The notes below the pieces were generated by a model, which was not told the origin of the DNA, ran no database searches, and saw nothing but the letters and a program-made list of their open reading frames with translations. From Anaerolineales bacterium (lineage in GTDB: Bacteria > Chloroflexota > Anaerolineae > Anaerolineales > Villigracilaceae): 13,251 nt of DNA. The DNA lies in contig JADLCG010000128.1 of the NCBI GenBank assembly GCA_020847355.1, forward strand, positions 1 through 13,251, given 5' to 3'. The position numbers and the translations under genes are program-made. Positions 6,407 through 12,326 of the stretch are shown here, one piece after another (position 1 is the stretch's first letter; each line of letters opens with the position of its first letter).

Positions 6407-6628
6407 TTAGATGTCTTCGTCGTCGTCGTCGTCCCAATCATCCTCTTCTTCGTCTTCTTCCCATTCTTCGGTTTCTTCTTCCTCGTCCCATTCGTCTTCC
6501 TCGACTGCGCCTTCAATGGGGGAGTAGGTCTTGCAACCTTCGTCGGGATCAATCTCAACGGCGGCGGCGGAGCAAATCCCTTCATCGAGAAACACGCAAT
6601 CTACATAGTGACACTTAATGCGGGGCAT
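6407..6628 (-). CDS. Small four-Cys protein with hyperacidic Trp-repeat tail
   Basis: A 73-residue protein of unknown function. The N-terminal part (1-38) has four cysteines, C6-x4-C11-x7-C19-x12-C32, in a layout recalling the small DUF1540-type Cys-rich proteins, so zinc or iron binding is plausible. The tail from residue 43 is nearly all Asp/Glu and is built of three 9-residue units, each starting with Trp (W47, W56, W65). It is a real gene: a perfect AGGAGG lies 9 nt before the ATG, overlapping the VKOR stop, and a terminator follows it. Third in the moeA-VKOR run. The low-complexity coding tract is a purine-rich GAN repeat that could expand or contract. The tail might bind cations or basic proteins, but nothing in the sequence proves it. 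The opposite-strand ORF here is an antisense shadow. Confidence 0.85.
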   Translation of the reverse strand: MPRIKCHYVDCVFLDEGICSAAAVEIDPDEGCKTYSPIEGAVEEDEWDEEEETEEWEEDEEEDDWDDDDDEDI

Positions 6629-6637
6629 ATTTTTCTT

Positions 6638-6643
6638 CCTCCT
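6638..6643 (-). promoter_or_regulatory. Strong Shine-Dalgarno AGGAGG of the small acidic protein
   Basis: AGGAGG on the minus strand, 9 nt before the ATG (6628) and overlapping the TAG stop of the VKOR gene. It is the strongest ribosome-binding site seen in the window, supporting both the start choice and coupled translation. Confidence 0.85.
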
Positions 6644-7073
6644 AATTAATAGTGGGCTGTCGGGTTAGGCGTAAGATCGCCAAAATGAATATCAGCGTCA
6701 TCGCGGCTTGCGAGGTGATGCAAAATGGGCAATAGGCTTTGAGCAACACAACTTCCACATAGATCAACCACAATGTGAATAGAAAACCGGTCAGCGCCAT
6801 GCCAAAGATTAGCATGGTTCCATTGGCTTCAAAAAAAGAAACTTTCTTTTCAAGCCATAAAACGGCGAGGATGGCGCAATACCCGGCGATGCCGAAGATC
6901 GCCACCGGGATTCCGTTAACTTCCGAATAGCGGCTGGCGTTCACGGTGTGACAATCGCCGGAGCCAAGGCACATTGCGTCGTTAGACGTGTATTTGTAAA
7001 TTGTCATGTAGATCGAAACCGCCAGACCGACGATGACAAGCGCGAGAGACGCGCGATATAACCATTTATCCAT
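6642..7073 (-). CDS. Vitamin K epoxide reductase (VKOR) family membrane oxidoreductase
   Basis: A polytopic membrane protein (143 residues) that in bacteria reoxidises a DsbA-like partner and passes electrons to quinone, a DsbB-equivalent for disulfide formation outside the membrane. About four membrane helices (5-25, 55-75, 84-106, 120-138). The signature residues are present: loop cysteines Cys35 and Cys41, Ser47 in VNASRYS, GIPVAIFG, and the quinone-side redox pair Cys115-x2-Cys118 (YCPFC). There is no fused thioredoxin domain and no DsbA-like gene in the window, so its partner is encoded elsewhere. The ATG is 6 bp after the moeA stop, with a GAGG ribosome-binding site overlapping that stop. 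Family assignment is strong. Confidence 0.95.
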   Translation of the reverse strand: MDKWLYRASLALVIVGLAVSIYMTIYKYTSNDAMCLGSGDCHTVNASRYSEVNGIPVAIFGIAGYCAILAVLWLEKKVSFFEANGTMLIFGMALTGFLFTLWLIYVEVVLLKAYCPFCITSQAAMTLIFILAILRLTRQPTIN

Positions 7074-7079
7074 GTAGCC

Positions 7080-8318
7080 TCATAAAAATATGGCTTGCAC
7101 TTCCTGACCAGCAGGCACGCATTTTACACCAGCGGGAATAATAAGTAAAGCGTTCGCCTGTGTGAGTGAAAGCAAATTGCTCGAACCTTGCTGTCCGCTT
7201 AGGCTGGCGCTAAAAACGCCGTTTTCTTCGCGGAGGATTGCCCGTAAATAACTTTCGCGCCCATCTGATGTGATTTCTTCGGCGCATCTTACTTTGACGT
7301 TGGAACGCGCCGCATCGCCGGACCCAAGCCTGCTTCCGTCCGAAGCGCCGCTCAGCTTTTTGAGCGCTTCTCGAACGAAAACCTGAAACCCAACAAATGC
7401 GGAGACGGGGTTGCCGGGCAAGCCGATGAAACTGATGCCGCGATATTCGCCAAATGCTAAGGGCTTTCCGGGACGCATATTAACACGCCAGAAATCCATT
7501 TTGCCTTGCAATTCAATGACTTCTTTGATGAAGTCGAATGCGCCCACGCTCACCCCAGCCGAAGAGAGGATCAGATCGGCTTTTTCAGCTACGGCTTTTT
7601 CCAACAACTCGGCGACAGATTCGCGCGTGTCTTTTGCCGTGCCGAGGTGAAGCGTCTCTGCGCCCGCGTTTTGAATGAGCGTTGTCAGCATGTAGGTGTT
7701 TGAATCGTAAATTTTTCCGCTTTCAAGCGGCTGATCTACGGGGATTAATTCATTGCCGGAAGAGAGCAACGCCACGCGCGGTTTTTTGTGAACTTCCACT
7801 TGTGCGATGCCCAACGAAGCTAATAAGCCGAGGTCTTGCGCTGTGAGTCTGCGCCCTGAGTCGAGGACAATTTCCCCGGCTCGTAAATCCATGCCGCGCG
7901 GACGAACATACTCGCCTACGTTTACTTTTTTGCTGAATGAAACGGTTTGCGGCGCTGTGGTTCCGGCGGAGCGTGAATCGAAATCGGTATCTTCAACGGG
8001 GATGACGGCGTTTGCGCCGTTGGGCATGGGCGCGCCGGTCATAATCCGCGCGGCTTGACCGGGCGCGAGAGTCACTTGCGGCGTGGATCCGGCTGGGATA
8101 TCAGCAACCACGCTCAAAGTTAGGAGGGCGGCGTGAGTATCTTCGGCGCGAACGGCGAAGCCATCCATAGATGAATTGTCAAAAAGGGGGAGGTCGTGAG
8201 TCGCTTGGATGTTTTTGGCAAGCGCGCGATTCGCTGAAGCAATCAGCGGGACGATTTCTGTTGCCGTAGGTTGAAAATGAGTGAGGATGCGCTGGCGCGC
8301 TTCGGCGACCGATAACAT
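7080..8318 (-). CDS. moeA: Molybdopterin molybdenumtransferase MoeA
   Basis: MoeA inserts molybdate into adenylylated molybdopterin (made by MogA) to give molybdenum cofactor; cytosolic. At 412 residues it is full length. Visible signatures: LPLFDNSSMDGFAVRAED near 43-60, ARIMTGAPMPNGANAVIPVEDT, the MogA-like domain with LLSSGNELIPV, SSAGVSVGAFD (the usual TSGGVSVG with two conservative changes; the catalytic Asp is kept), RVNMRPGKPLAFG, and GLPGNPVSAFV. A C-terminal MoeA-IV beta domain follows (about 340-412). It begins 57 bp after the rel stop and has its own TATAAT, so it probably starts the moeA-VKOR-acidic protein transcript. No other molybdenum cofactor gene or molybdoenzyme is in the window. 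Confidence 0.96.
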   Translation of the reverse strand: MLSVAEARQRILTHFQPTATEIVPLIASANRALAKNIQATHDLPLFDNSSMDGFAVRAEDTHAALLTLSVVADIPAGSTPQVTLAPGQAARIMTGAPMPNGANAVIPVEDTDFDSRSAGTTAPQTVSFSKKVNVGEYVRPRGMDLRAGEIVLDSGRRLTAQDLGLLASLGIAQVEVHKKPRVALLSSGNELIPVDQPLESGKIYDSNTYMLTTLIQNAGAETLHLGTAKDTRESVAELLEKAVAEKADLILSSAGVSVGAFDFIKEVIELQGKMDFWRVNMRPGKPLAFGEYRGISFIGLPGNPVSAFVGFQVFVREALKKLSGASDGSRLGSGDAARSNVKVRCAEEITSDGRESYLRAILREENGVFSASLSGQQGSSNLLSLTQANALLIIPAGVKCVPAGQEVQAIFL

Positions 8319-8331
8319 TTGAAGCGGCGCG

Positions 8332-8337
8332 ATTATA
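8332..8337 (-). promoter_or_regulatory. -10 box (TATAAT) upstream of moeA
   Basis: A perfect TATAAT on the minus strand 13 nt before the moeA ATG, in the 57-bp gap after rel. Initiation about 7 nt downstream would leave a leader of only ~6 nt, too short for a Shine-Dalgarno. No clear -35 is present. Confidence 0.55.
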
Positions 8338-8375
8338 ACGTATTCCGTTTGCGATTTTGAAAAACTAACCGAACT

Positions 8376-10601
8376 TTAACCCGGGTGGGTGCGCACGGCT
8401 TCTAGCACGTTGGGGAGGTTTTCAATGCGCGTGAGGATGCGGCTTAAGTGGGTGAGATTTTTGACTTCGACGATGAGGCGTAATTCTGCCAGGCTTTTGT
8501 TCACGCCGACGGTGATATTTAAAATGTTGACGCCTTCGCTGTTGAGGAGGGTGGTGATATCGCTGGTGAGACCTTGCCGATCGTACGCTCTAATTTTGAT
8601 CGGGATGGGATAAGTTCTTTCCAGATGTCCCCAATCCACTTGGAGGAGGCGTTCGCGGTCTTCGGTTTTGAGGATGTTCGGGCAATCTTGCCGATGAATG
8701 GTTGCGCCGCGTCCGCGCGTGATGTAGCCGACGATTTGGTCGCCGGGCATAGGGTTGCAACATTTTGCCATGTTGGAGAGCATCCCTTTGAGCCCAACAA
8801 CTTCGATCGCGTCTGTGGAGGTTGAGTCGGGTAGTTGCCCGCTGATGTGCGCGAGAATATCTTGACCTTCGTCATTTTCCGCCAACTCACGAATGACTTT
8901 ATTGAGCGCCAGTTCGCCGCGCCCGAGGTCTATGAAAAATTCGTTAAAGGTTTTATAGCCTAAGTGTTTGGCGAGGTCTTCGTAGTTTTGGTCCTTGAGC
9001 CCCAGCCTTTGAATTTCTCTTTCGACAATCGTGCGCCCTTGCGCTAGGTTTTGTTCGTCTTGCTGTTTTTTGAACCAGTTTTTGATTTTGGCTCGGGTGC
9101 GTGAGGTTTTTACCAAGCCGAGGTTTGGATTGAGCCAATCGCGGCTGGGTCCGCCGCGCTTGGTGGTGAGAATATCCACTTGATCGCCGGTTTTTAATTC
9201 GTGATACAAAGGCACGAGTTTGCCGTTGATGCGCGCGCCGCGACAACGATGCCCAATATCCGTGTGGACTTGATAAGCGAAATCTATGGGCGTGGAGCCT
9301 GCGGGCAGGTCAATGATATCGCCGCGCGGCGTGAAGATGTAAACGCGGTCTTGAAATACGTCCATCTTCATGGCTTCGACAAATTCAGTCGCGTCGTTAA
9401 CTTCGGTGCGCCAGTCCATCATTGAGCGCAGGGTGTTAATGCGTTGCTCGTAATTTTTATTGGCTTGCTGTTTGCCGCCTTCTTTGTAAACCCAATGCGC
9501 GGCAATGCCGTATTCGGCGTTCATGTGCATTTCAGGCGTGCGGATTTGCACTTCCAGCGGGCGTTTATCGTCATAGACGACGGCGGTGTGCAGGGATTGA
9601 TAAAAGTTGTCTTTAGGCGTGGCGATATAATCGTCAAATTCGTCGCGCAGGGGGCGCCAAGTAGTGTGGATTACGCCCAATGCGGAATAGCATGAGATCA
9701 CGTCCGGCACAATTAAGCGCACGGCGCGCACATCGCGCACCATGTCAAACGGTTTATCTTTTTTGAGCATCTTTTTATAGATCGAGTAAATGTGTTTGGG
9801 GCGTCCGCTAATTTCAGCGTGGATGTTATTTTTTTCCAACAAGCGCAATAGATTCGTTTTAATTTCCTCCATTTGCGCTTCGCGTTCGGGCCTCTTCCCG
9901 TCAAGTTGTTCGGCAATTTCTTTATATTTTTCCGGGTTCACATAACGAAACGCCAGATCTTCTAATTCCCACTTGAGGGGCCAAATGCCCAGCCGGTTGG
10001 CAAGCGGAGCGAAAATCTCCAGCGTTTCTTGGGCAATGCGTTTGCGTTTGTGTTCGGGCATGTGACCGAGCGTGCGCATATTATGCAAACGGTCCGCAAG
10101 TTTGATCAAGACCACGCGCACGTCTTCGCCCATTGCCAGAAAAGTTTTTCGCAAAGTTTCGTGCGCTATGGCTTCTTTGCGCCCAAAAGCGGCGGCGGAG
10201 GTTGTCTGCGCCTTTTCTGTTTCTATATCCTGTCCGTTATGCTGATCGCCGCGCGAAACGCGCGGAATTTGCGTTAATTTTGTGACCCCATCCACGAGAT
10301 ATTTCACAGCCTCGCCAAATTCGCCGCGAATATCCGCCAGCGTGACTTCCGTATCTTCGACTGTGTCATGCAACAAGCCGGCGACAAGCGCCTCACATGG
10401 CACGTTTAATTCGGCGAGAATGCTCGCCACCGCCACACAATGATTGATATACGGCTCCCCGGAATGGCGCTTTTGCTCGCCGTGCGCTTTTTTGGCAAAA
10501 TTATAGGCGCGGAGGATCAATTCGCGGTCGGTGATGGAATACTTATCGGAAAGCTGTTCCAATAGCTTTTCGGCGGGAAGCGCGGCGTTTACGTCCTTCA
10601 T
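8376..10601 (-). CDS. rel: RelA/SpoT homologue: (p)ppGpp synthetase/hydrolase
   Basis: A full-length (741-residue) stringent-response enzyme that makes and probably degrades (p)ppGpp. The HD hydrolase domain (about 25-190) keeps its site: His54, His78-Asp79, Glu82-Asp83, Asp170 and Asn174 (KLADRLHNM). About 25 extra residues lie near 113-140 within it. The synthetase domain (about 240-375) has KHIYSIYKKM, RDVRAVRLIV, YQSLHTAV and EVQIRTPEMH. Then come TGS (about 418-480), a helical region, the Cys-containing motif MAKCCNPMPG (611-620) with HRQDC, and a C-terminal ACT domain (about 664-741). The synthetase loop reads EFDD (321-324), a signature tied to monofunctional RelA, rather than the RxKD usual in bifunctional enzymes. 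A TACAAT box 6 nt before the ATG implies a leaderless mRNA. Divergent from ybaK across a MITE-like element. Confidence 0.97.
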   Translation of the reverse strand: MKDVNAALPAEKLLEQLSDKYSITDRELILRAYNFAKKAHGEQKRHSGEPYINHCVAVASILAELNVPCEALVAGLLHDTVEDTEVTLADIRGEFGEAVKYLVDGVTKLTQIPRVSRGDQHNGQDIETEKAQTTSAAAFGRKEAIAHETLRKTFLAMGEDVRVVLIKLADRLHNMRTLGHMPEHKRKRIAQETLEIFAPLANRLGIWPLKWELEDLAFRYVNPEKYKEIAEQLDGKRPEREAQMEEIKTNLLRLLEKNNIHAEISGRPKHIYSIYKKMLKKDKPFDMVRDVRAVRLIVPDVISCYSALGVIHTTWRPLRDEFDDYIATPKDNFYQSLHTAVVYDDKRPLEVQIRTPEMHMNAEYGIAAHWVYKEGGKQQANKNYEQRINTLRSMMDWRTEVNDATEFVEAMKMDVFQDRVYIFTPRGDIIDLPAGSTPIDFAYQVHTDIGHRCRGARINGKLVPLYHELKTGDQVDILTTKRGGPSRDWLNPNLGLVKTSRTRAKIKNWFKKQQDEQNLAQGRTIVEREIQRLGLKDQNYEDLAKHLGYKTFNEFFIDLGRGELALNKVIRELAENDEGQDILAHISGQLPDSTSTDAIEVVGLKGMLSNMAKCCNPMPGDQIVGYITRGRGATIHRQDCPNILKTEDRERLLQVDWGHLERTYPIPIKIRAYDRQGLTSDITTLLNSEGVNILNITVGVNKSLAELRLIVEVKNLTHLSRILTRIENLPNVLEAVRTHPG

Positions 10602-10607
10602 GGCTGA

Positions 10608-10613
10608 ATTGTA
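10608..10613 (-). promoter_or_regulatory. -10 box (TACAAT) of rel; leaderless spacing
   Basis: TACAAT on the minus strand ends 6 nt before the rel ATG (10601). There is no Shine-Dalgarno between box and start, so the transcript probably begins at or very near the ATG. Confidence 0.65.
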
Positions 10614-10659
10614 CTACCGCTTCAGACTCCGCTGTTTGCTGGTTCTGTTTCCTGAATCT

Positions 10660-10800
10660 GGAAGTATCTAAAAGAATGGGCTAAAGAGCCTTTCACCACG
10701 GAGAGCGCAGAATCCACAGAGAGATTTCAGAAGGGTTTCTCCGTGTTCTTTGTGCGCTCTGTGGTAAATCTTTTAAAAGCCCACAGAATTAGACACTCCC
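10660..10800. mobile_element. MITE-like imperfect inverted-repeat element with 8-bp target duplication
   Basis: A 141-bp non-coding element whose two halves are inverted copies. The ends read GGAAGTATCTAA (left, from 10660) and, on the other strand from 10800, GGGAGTGTCTAA: 10 of 12 identical. Ungapped pairing of the arms gives 40 matches in the first 65 positions by hand count, including ACCAC, GGGCT and GAG/GCGCA blocks. It is flanked by the 8-bp direct repeat CTGAATCT (10652-10659 and 10801-10808), as a transposition target duplication would be. No transposase is present, so it would need one in trans; the ends and 8-bp duplication are compatible with the IS256 family, an inference. It sits between the divergent rel and ybaK promoters, its edges 46 and 38 bp from their -10 boxes, and its transcript would fold into a long hairpin. 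Confidence 0.75.
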
Positions 10801-10838
10801 CTGAATCTTTACCCCGCTGAATTTCAGAATCTGCCGGG

Positions 10839-10844
10839 TATAAT
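10839..10844 (+). promoter_or_regulatory. -10 box (TATAAT) of ybaK; leaderless spacing
   Basis: A perfect TATAAT followed by 6 nt and the ATG at 10851. No ribosome-binding site fits between them. A short interrupted palindrome CTGAA-T-TTCAG at 10817-10827 lies where the -35 would be and could be an operator or chance. Confidence 0.7.
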
Positions 10845-10850
10845 TTCCCC

Positions 10851-11330
10851 ATGCCTATCGTCAATAATGTCACGCGCTTTCTAGATTCAAGAAAAATAAA
10901 ATATACGGCGTATGAATTACCCGTTGAAAAAATCGGCGCGCTTGAAGCCGCGCAGATTTTGCAAGCGCCGGAGGCGCAGGTGTTCAAAACGATTGTGACG
11001 ACCAGAGAAAAAGGCAAACCGGTTTTGGCGCTGATCTCCGGGAATCAATCTGTGGATCTGAAATTGCTCGCCGCATTTCTGAACGAAAAGAAAATGTCTC
11101 TGCCCACGCAAAATGAAGCCGAGGCTTTGACGGGTTTACAAGCCGGCGGTATTTCGCCATTGGCGCTGATCCATAAAGGCTTTCAAGTAGTGATTGACGC
11201 TCATTCCGAAAATTATGTGGAAATTTATATCTCCGGCGGGCAACGCGGGCTGAATATAAAAATTGGCGTGAAGGATTTAATTCAACTGACCCACGCAAAG
11301 GTTGGGAAGATCGCCAAAGAATCCGCTTAG
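10851..11330 (+). CDS. ybaK: YbaK/EbsC-type aminoacyl-tRNA deacylase
   Basis: A single-domain trans-editing enzyme (159 residues) that hydrolyses mischarged tRNA; the classical YbaK substrate is Cys-tRNA(Pro). The catalytic lysine is Lys46 in the VFKTIV strand. The conserved glycine-rich elements follow: ALISGNQSVDLKLLA, TGLQAGGISPLA (the GxxSP loop) and ISGGQRGLNIKI. Length is normal for YbaK, without an appended ProRS or zinc domain. The ATG is fixed by the TATAAT box 6 nt upstream. Monocistronic and convergent with the lipoprotein gene, 12 bp apart. Sub-class (YbaK versus ProXp-type) is not resolved with certainty, though the sequence fits YbaK best. Confidence 0.93.
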   Translation: MPIVNNVTRFLDSRKIKYTAYELPVEKIGALEAAQILQAPEAQVFKTIVTTREKGKPVLALISGNQSVDLKLLAAFLNEKKMSLPTQNEAEALTGLQAGGISPLALIHKGFQVVIDAHSENYVEIYISGGQRGLNIKIGVKDLIQLTHAKVGKIAKESA

Positions 11331-11342
11331 CGGCGCCGCAAA

Positions 11343-11795
11343 TTAATACACTATAAAATCTCCAACCCGCCCGCCATTGATAAATACCTCGTAGCGCCCG
11401 TTGGAATAAACGCCCAGTAAAACGCTCGCTTCAAATTGTTGCAAGACCTGCTCGCATTTTGCGCCGCTCGTGACGACGCTATAAAGACTGATATTGATTT
11501 CATAACGTTCGTTGGGTAAACCAACTTCCAGCCGCAATTGATTGCAAGTAGTTGGGAGCGATCCGGCTAAATTTACTTCCACGCGCGTTGGCGATAAATC
11601 CAAACGCTCGATCAAACTAACTGAAGAAACCACCACTGTCGCTCGAGTTAGGTTTGCGTCGCCGGGTTGTGGGGCGTAGGCATTATCCGCTGAAACTAAA
11701 ACTGCCGGCGGGGCAGGCGCTGGCGTCGGTTCTGCGGTTGGCGCGGCGATACAGCCAGTGAGCGCGAGTAAAAAAACATAAATGATTTTTTTCAT
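11343..11795 (-). CDS. Small predicted lipoprotein of unknown function
   Basis: A 150-residue protein with a clear type II signal peptide: MKK, a hydrophobic core and lipobox LTGC with Cys15. A Pro/Thr/Ala-rich spacer (about 18-32) follows, then a beta-rich domain of ~110 residues with two cysteines (in TTCNQL and AKCEQV), which might form a disulfide, and a C-terminal GRYEVFINGGRVGDF. I do not recognise a named family. Its ATG overlaps the thioesterase stop by 4 nt (ATGA), so it is co-translated with it, an unexpected pairing because the thioesterase is cytosolic. It ends 12 bp from the convergent ybaK stop with no obvious terminator between. Confidence 0.85.
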   Translation of the reverse strand: MKKIIYVFLLALTGCIAAPTAEPTPAPAPPAVLVSADNAYAPQPGDANLTRATVVVSSVSLIERLDLSPTRVEVNLAGSLPTTCNQLRLEVGLPNERYEINISLYSVVTSGAKCEQVLQQFEASVLLGVYSNGRYEVFINGGRVGDFIVY

Positions 11796-12238
11796 GTTGG
11801 CGATTCTAACTTGACGTTTTCAAATAGCTTCGGCGCCGGGACGTAAATTCCGCGCCCGCTCACGGCGATAGTTGCATCCGCCAAACGAATTTCTCCCACG
11901 CTGAAAATTTTATGTCGTTCTTTGCGCGTCACCCGCGCCGTGATCGTTAATGCCGCGTGAAGCGGAAGCGGCTGACGATAATCCACTTCCACATGCACAG
12001 CCGCCACTTGATGTCCAGCCGCCCACACGACCAAGCCCATTGCTTCATCTAATATTGCGGCGGAAGATCCGCCGTGTGCGTGACCGGGCGGACCCTGTTG
12101 CGCTTCATTTAGGGCAAACTCCGCAGAAAGAACGCCGTGATCGTCCACGTACATTGTGATTCCAATACTGTGCGGGTTTTCATTGCCGCACACAAAGCAC
12201 CAGCCATGATATGGAATTTGAGTTTTCATACTTTCCAT
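11792..12238 (-). CDS. Hotdog-fold acyl-CoA thioesterase (PaaI/THEM4-like)
   Basis: A 148-residue single hotdog domain predicted to hydrolyse acyl-CoA or related thioesters. The N-terminus has WCFVCGNENPHSIG (13-26), a Cys-x2-Cys element common in this subgroup. The helix signature GHAHGGSSAAILDEAMG (52-68) carries the HGG turn and the Asp64-Glu65 active-site acid. VEVDYRQPLPL and a central beta-sheet follow. Two starts are possible: ATG at 12238, or ATG at 12229 preceded by GGAAAG; the longer is listed, but the second has the better-placed Shine-Dalgarno. It overlaps the lipoprotein gene by 4 nt and diverges from the aldehyde dehydrogenase gene (88 bp apart). Substrate unknown. Confidence 0.92.
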   Translation of the reverse strand: MESMKTQIPYHGWCFVCGNENPHSIGITMYVDDHGVLSAEFALNEAQQGPPGHAHGGSSAAILDEAMGLVVWAAGHQVAAVHVEVDYRQPLPLHAALTITARVTRKERHKIFSVGEIRLADATIAVSGRGIYVPAPKLFENVKLESPT

Positions 12239-12292
12239 TTAACCATAAAGCCGCGCGGAGATAAAGGCAAAACCGCATTTTTGAAAGCGTGC

Positions 12293-12320
12293 TAGAATCA
12301 CAAAAAATAAACGCACGGAG
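12293..12320 (+). promoter_or_regulatory. -10 box and Shine-Dalgarno of the aldehyde dehydrogenase gene
   Basis: TAGAAT (12293-12298) is a good -10, and GGAG (12317-12320) lies 6 nt before the ATG at 12327. The predicted leader is about 20 nt, so this gene uses conventional initiation, in contrast to the leaderless genes nearby. No clear -35 at 17 bp. Confidence 0.55.
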
Positions 12321-12326
12321 ATATTT

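Noticed and set aside
6371..6649. A 92-residue hydrophobic plus-strand ORF opposite the small acidic protein
   Set aside because: It is the antisense reading of GAN-type Asp/Glu codons, which gives Phe/Val runs. It overlaps the operon terminator, while the minus-strand gene has a strong ribosome-binding site and a recognisable Cys pattern.
8953..9916. Several 67-97 codon ORFs inside rel on both strands
   Set aside because: All are out-of-frame or antisense shadows of a continuous, motif-complete rel gene.
10660..10800. The inverted repeat as a riboswitch, attenuator or rho-independent terminator
   Set aside because: Direct 8-bp flanks, matched termini and full-length two-fold symmetry fit a mobile element better; there is no T-tract and it lies upstream of both promoters rather than in a leader.
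10727..11017. A minus-strand ORF of 96 codons in the rel-ybaK spacer and ybaK
   Set aside because: It is antisense to the well-supported ybaK gene and ends inside the inverted-repeat element, with no recognisable domain.
11330..11339. GCGGCGCCGC perfect palindrome after ybaK as a terminator
   Set aside because: It has no loop-forming spacer and no T-tract on either strand; it is more likely a chance GC-rich palindrome.
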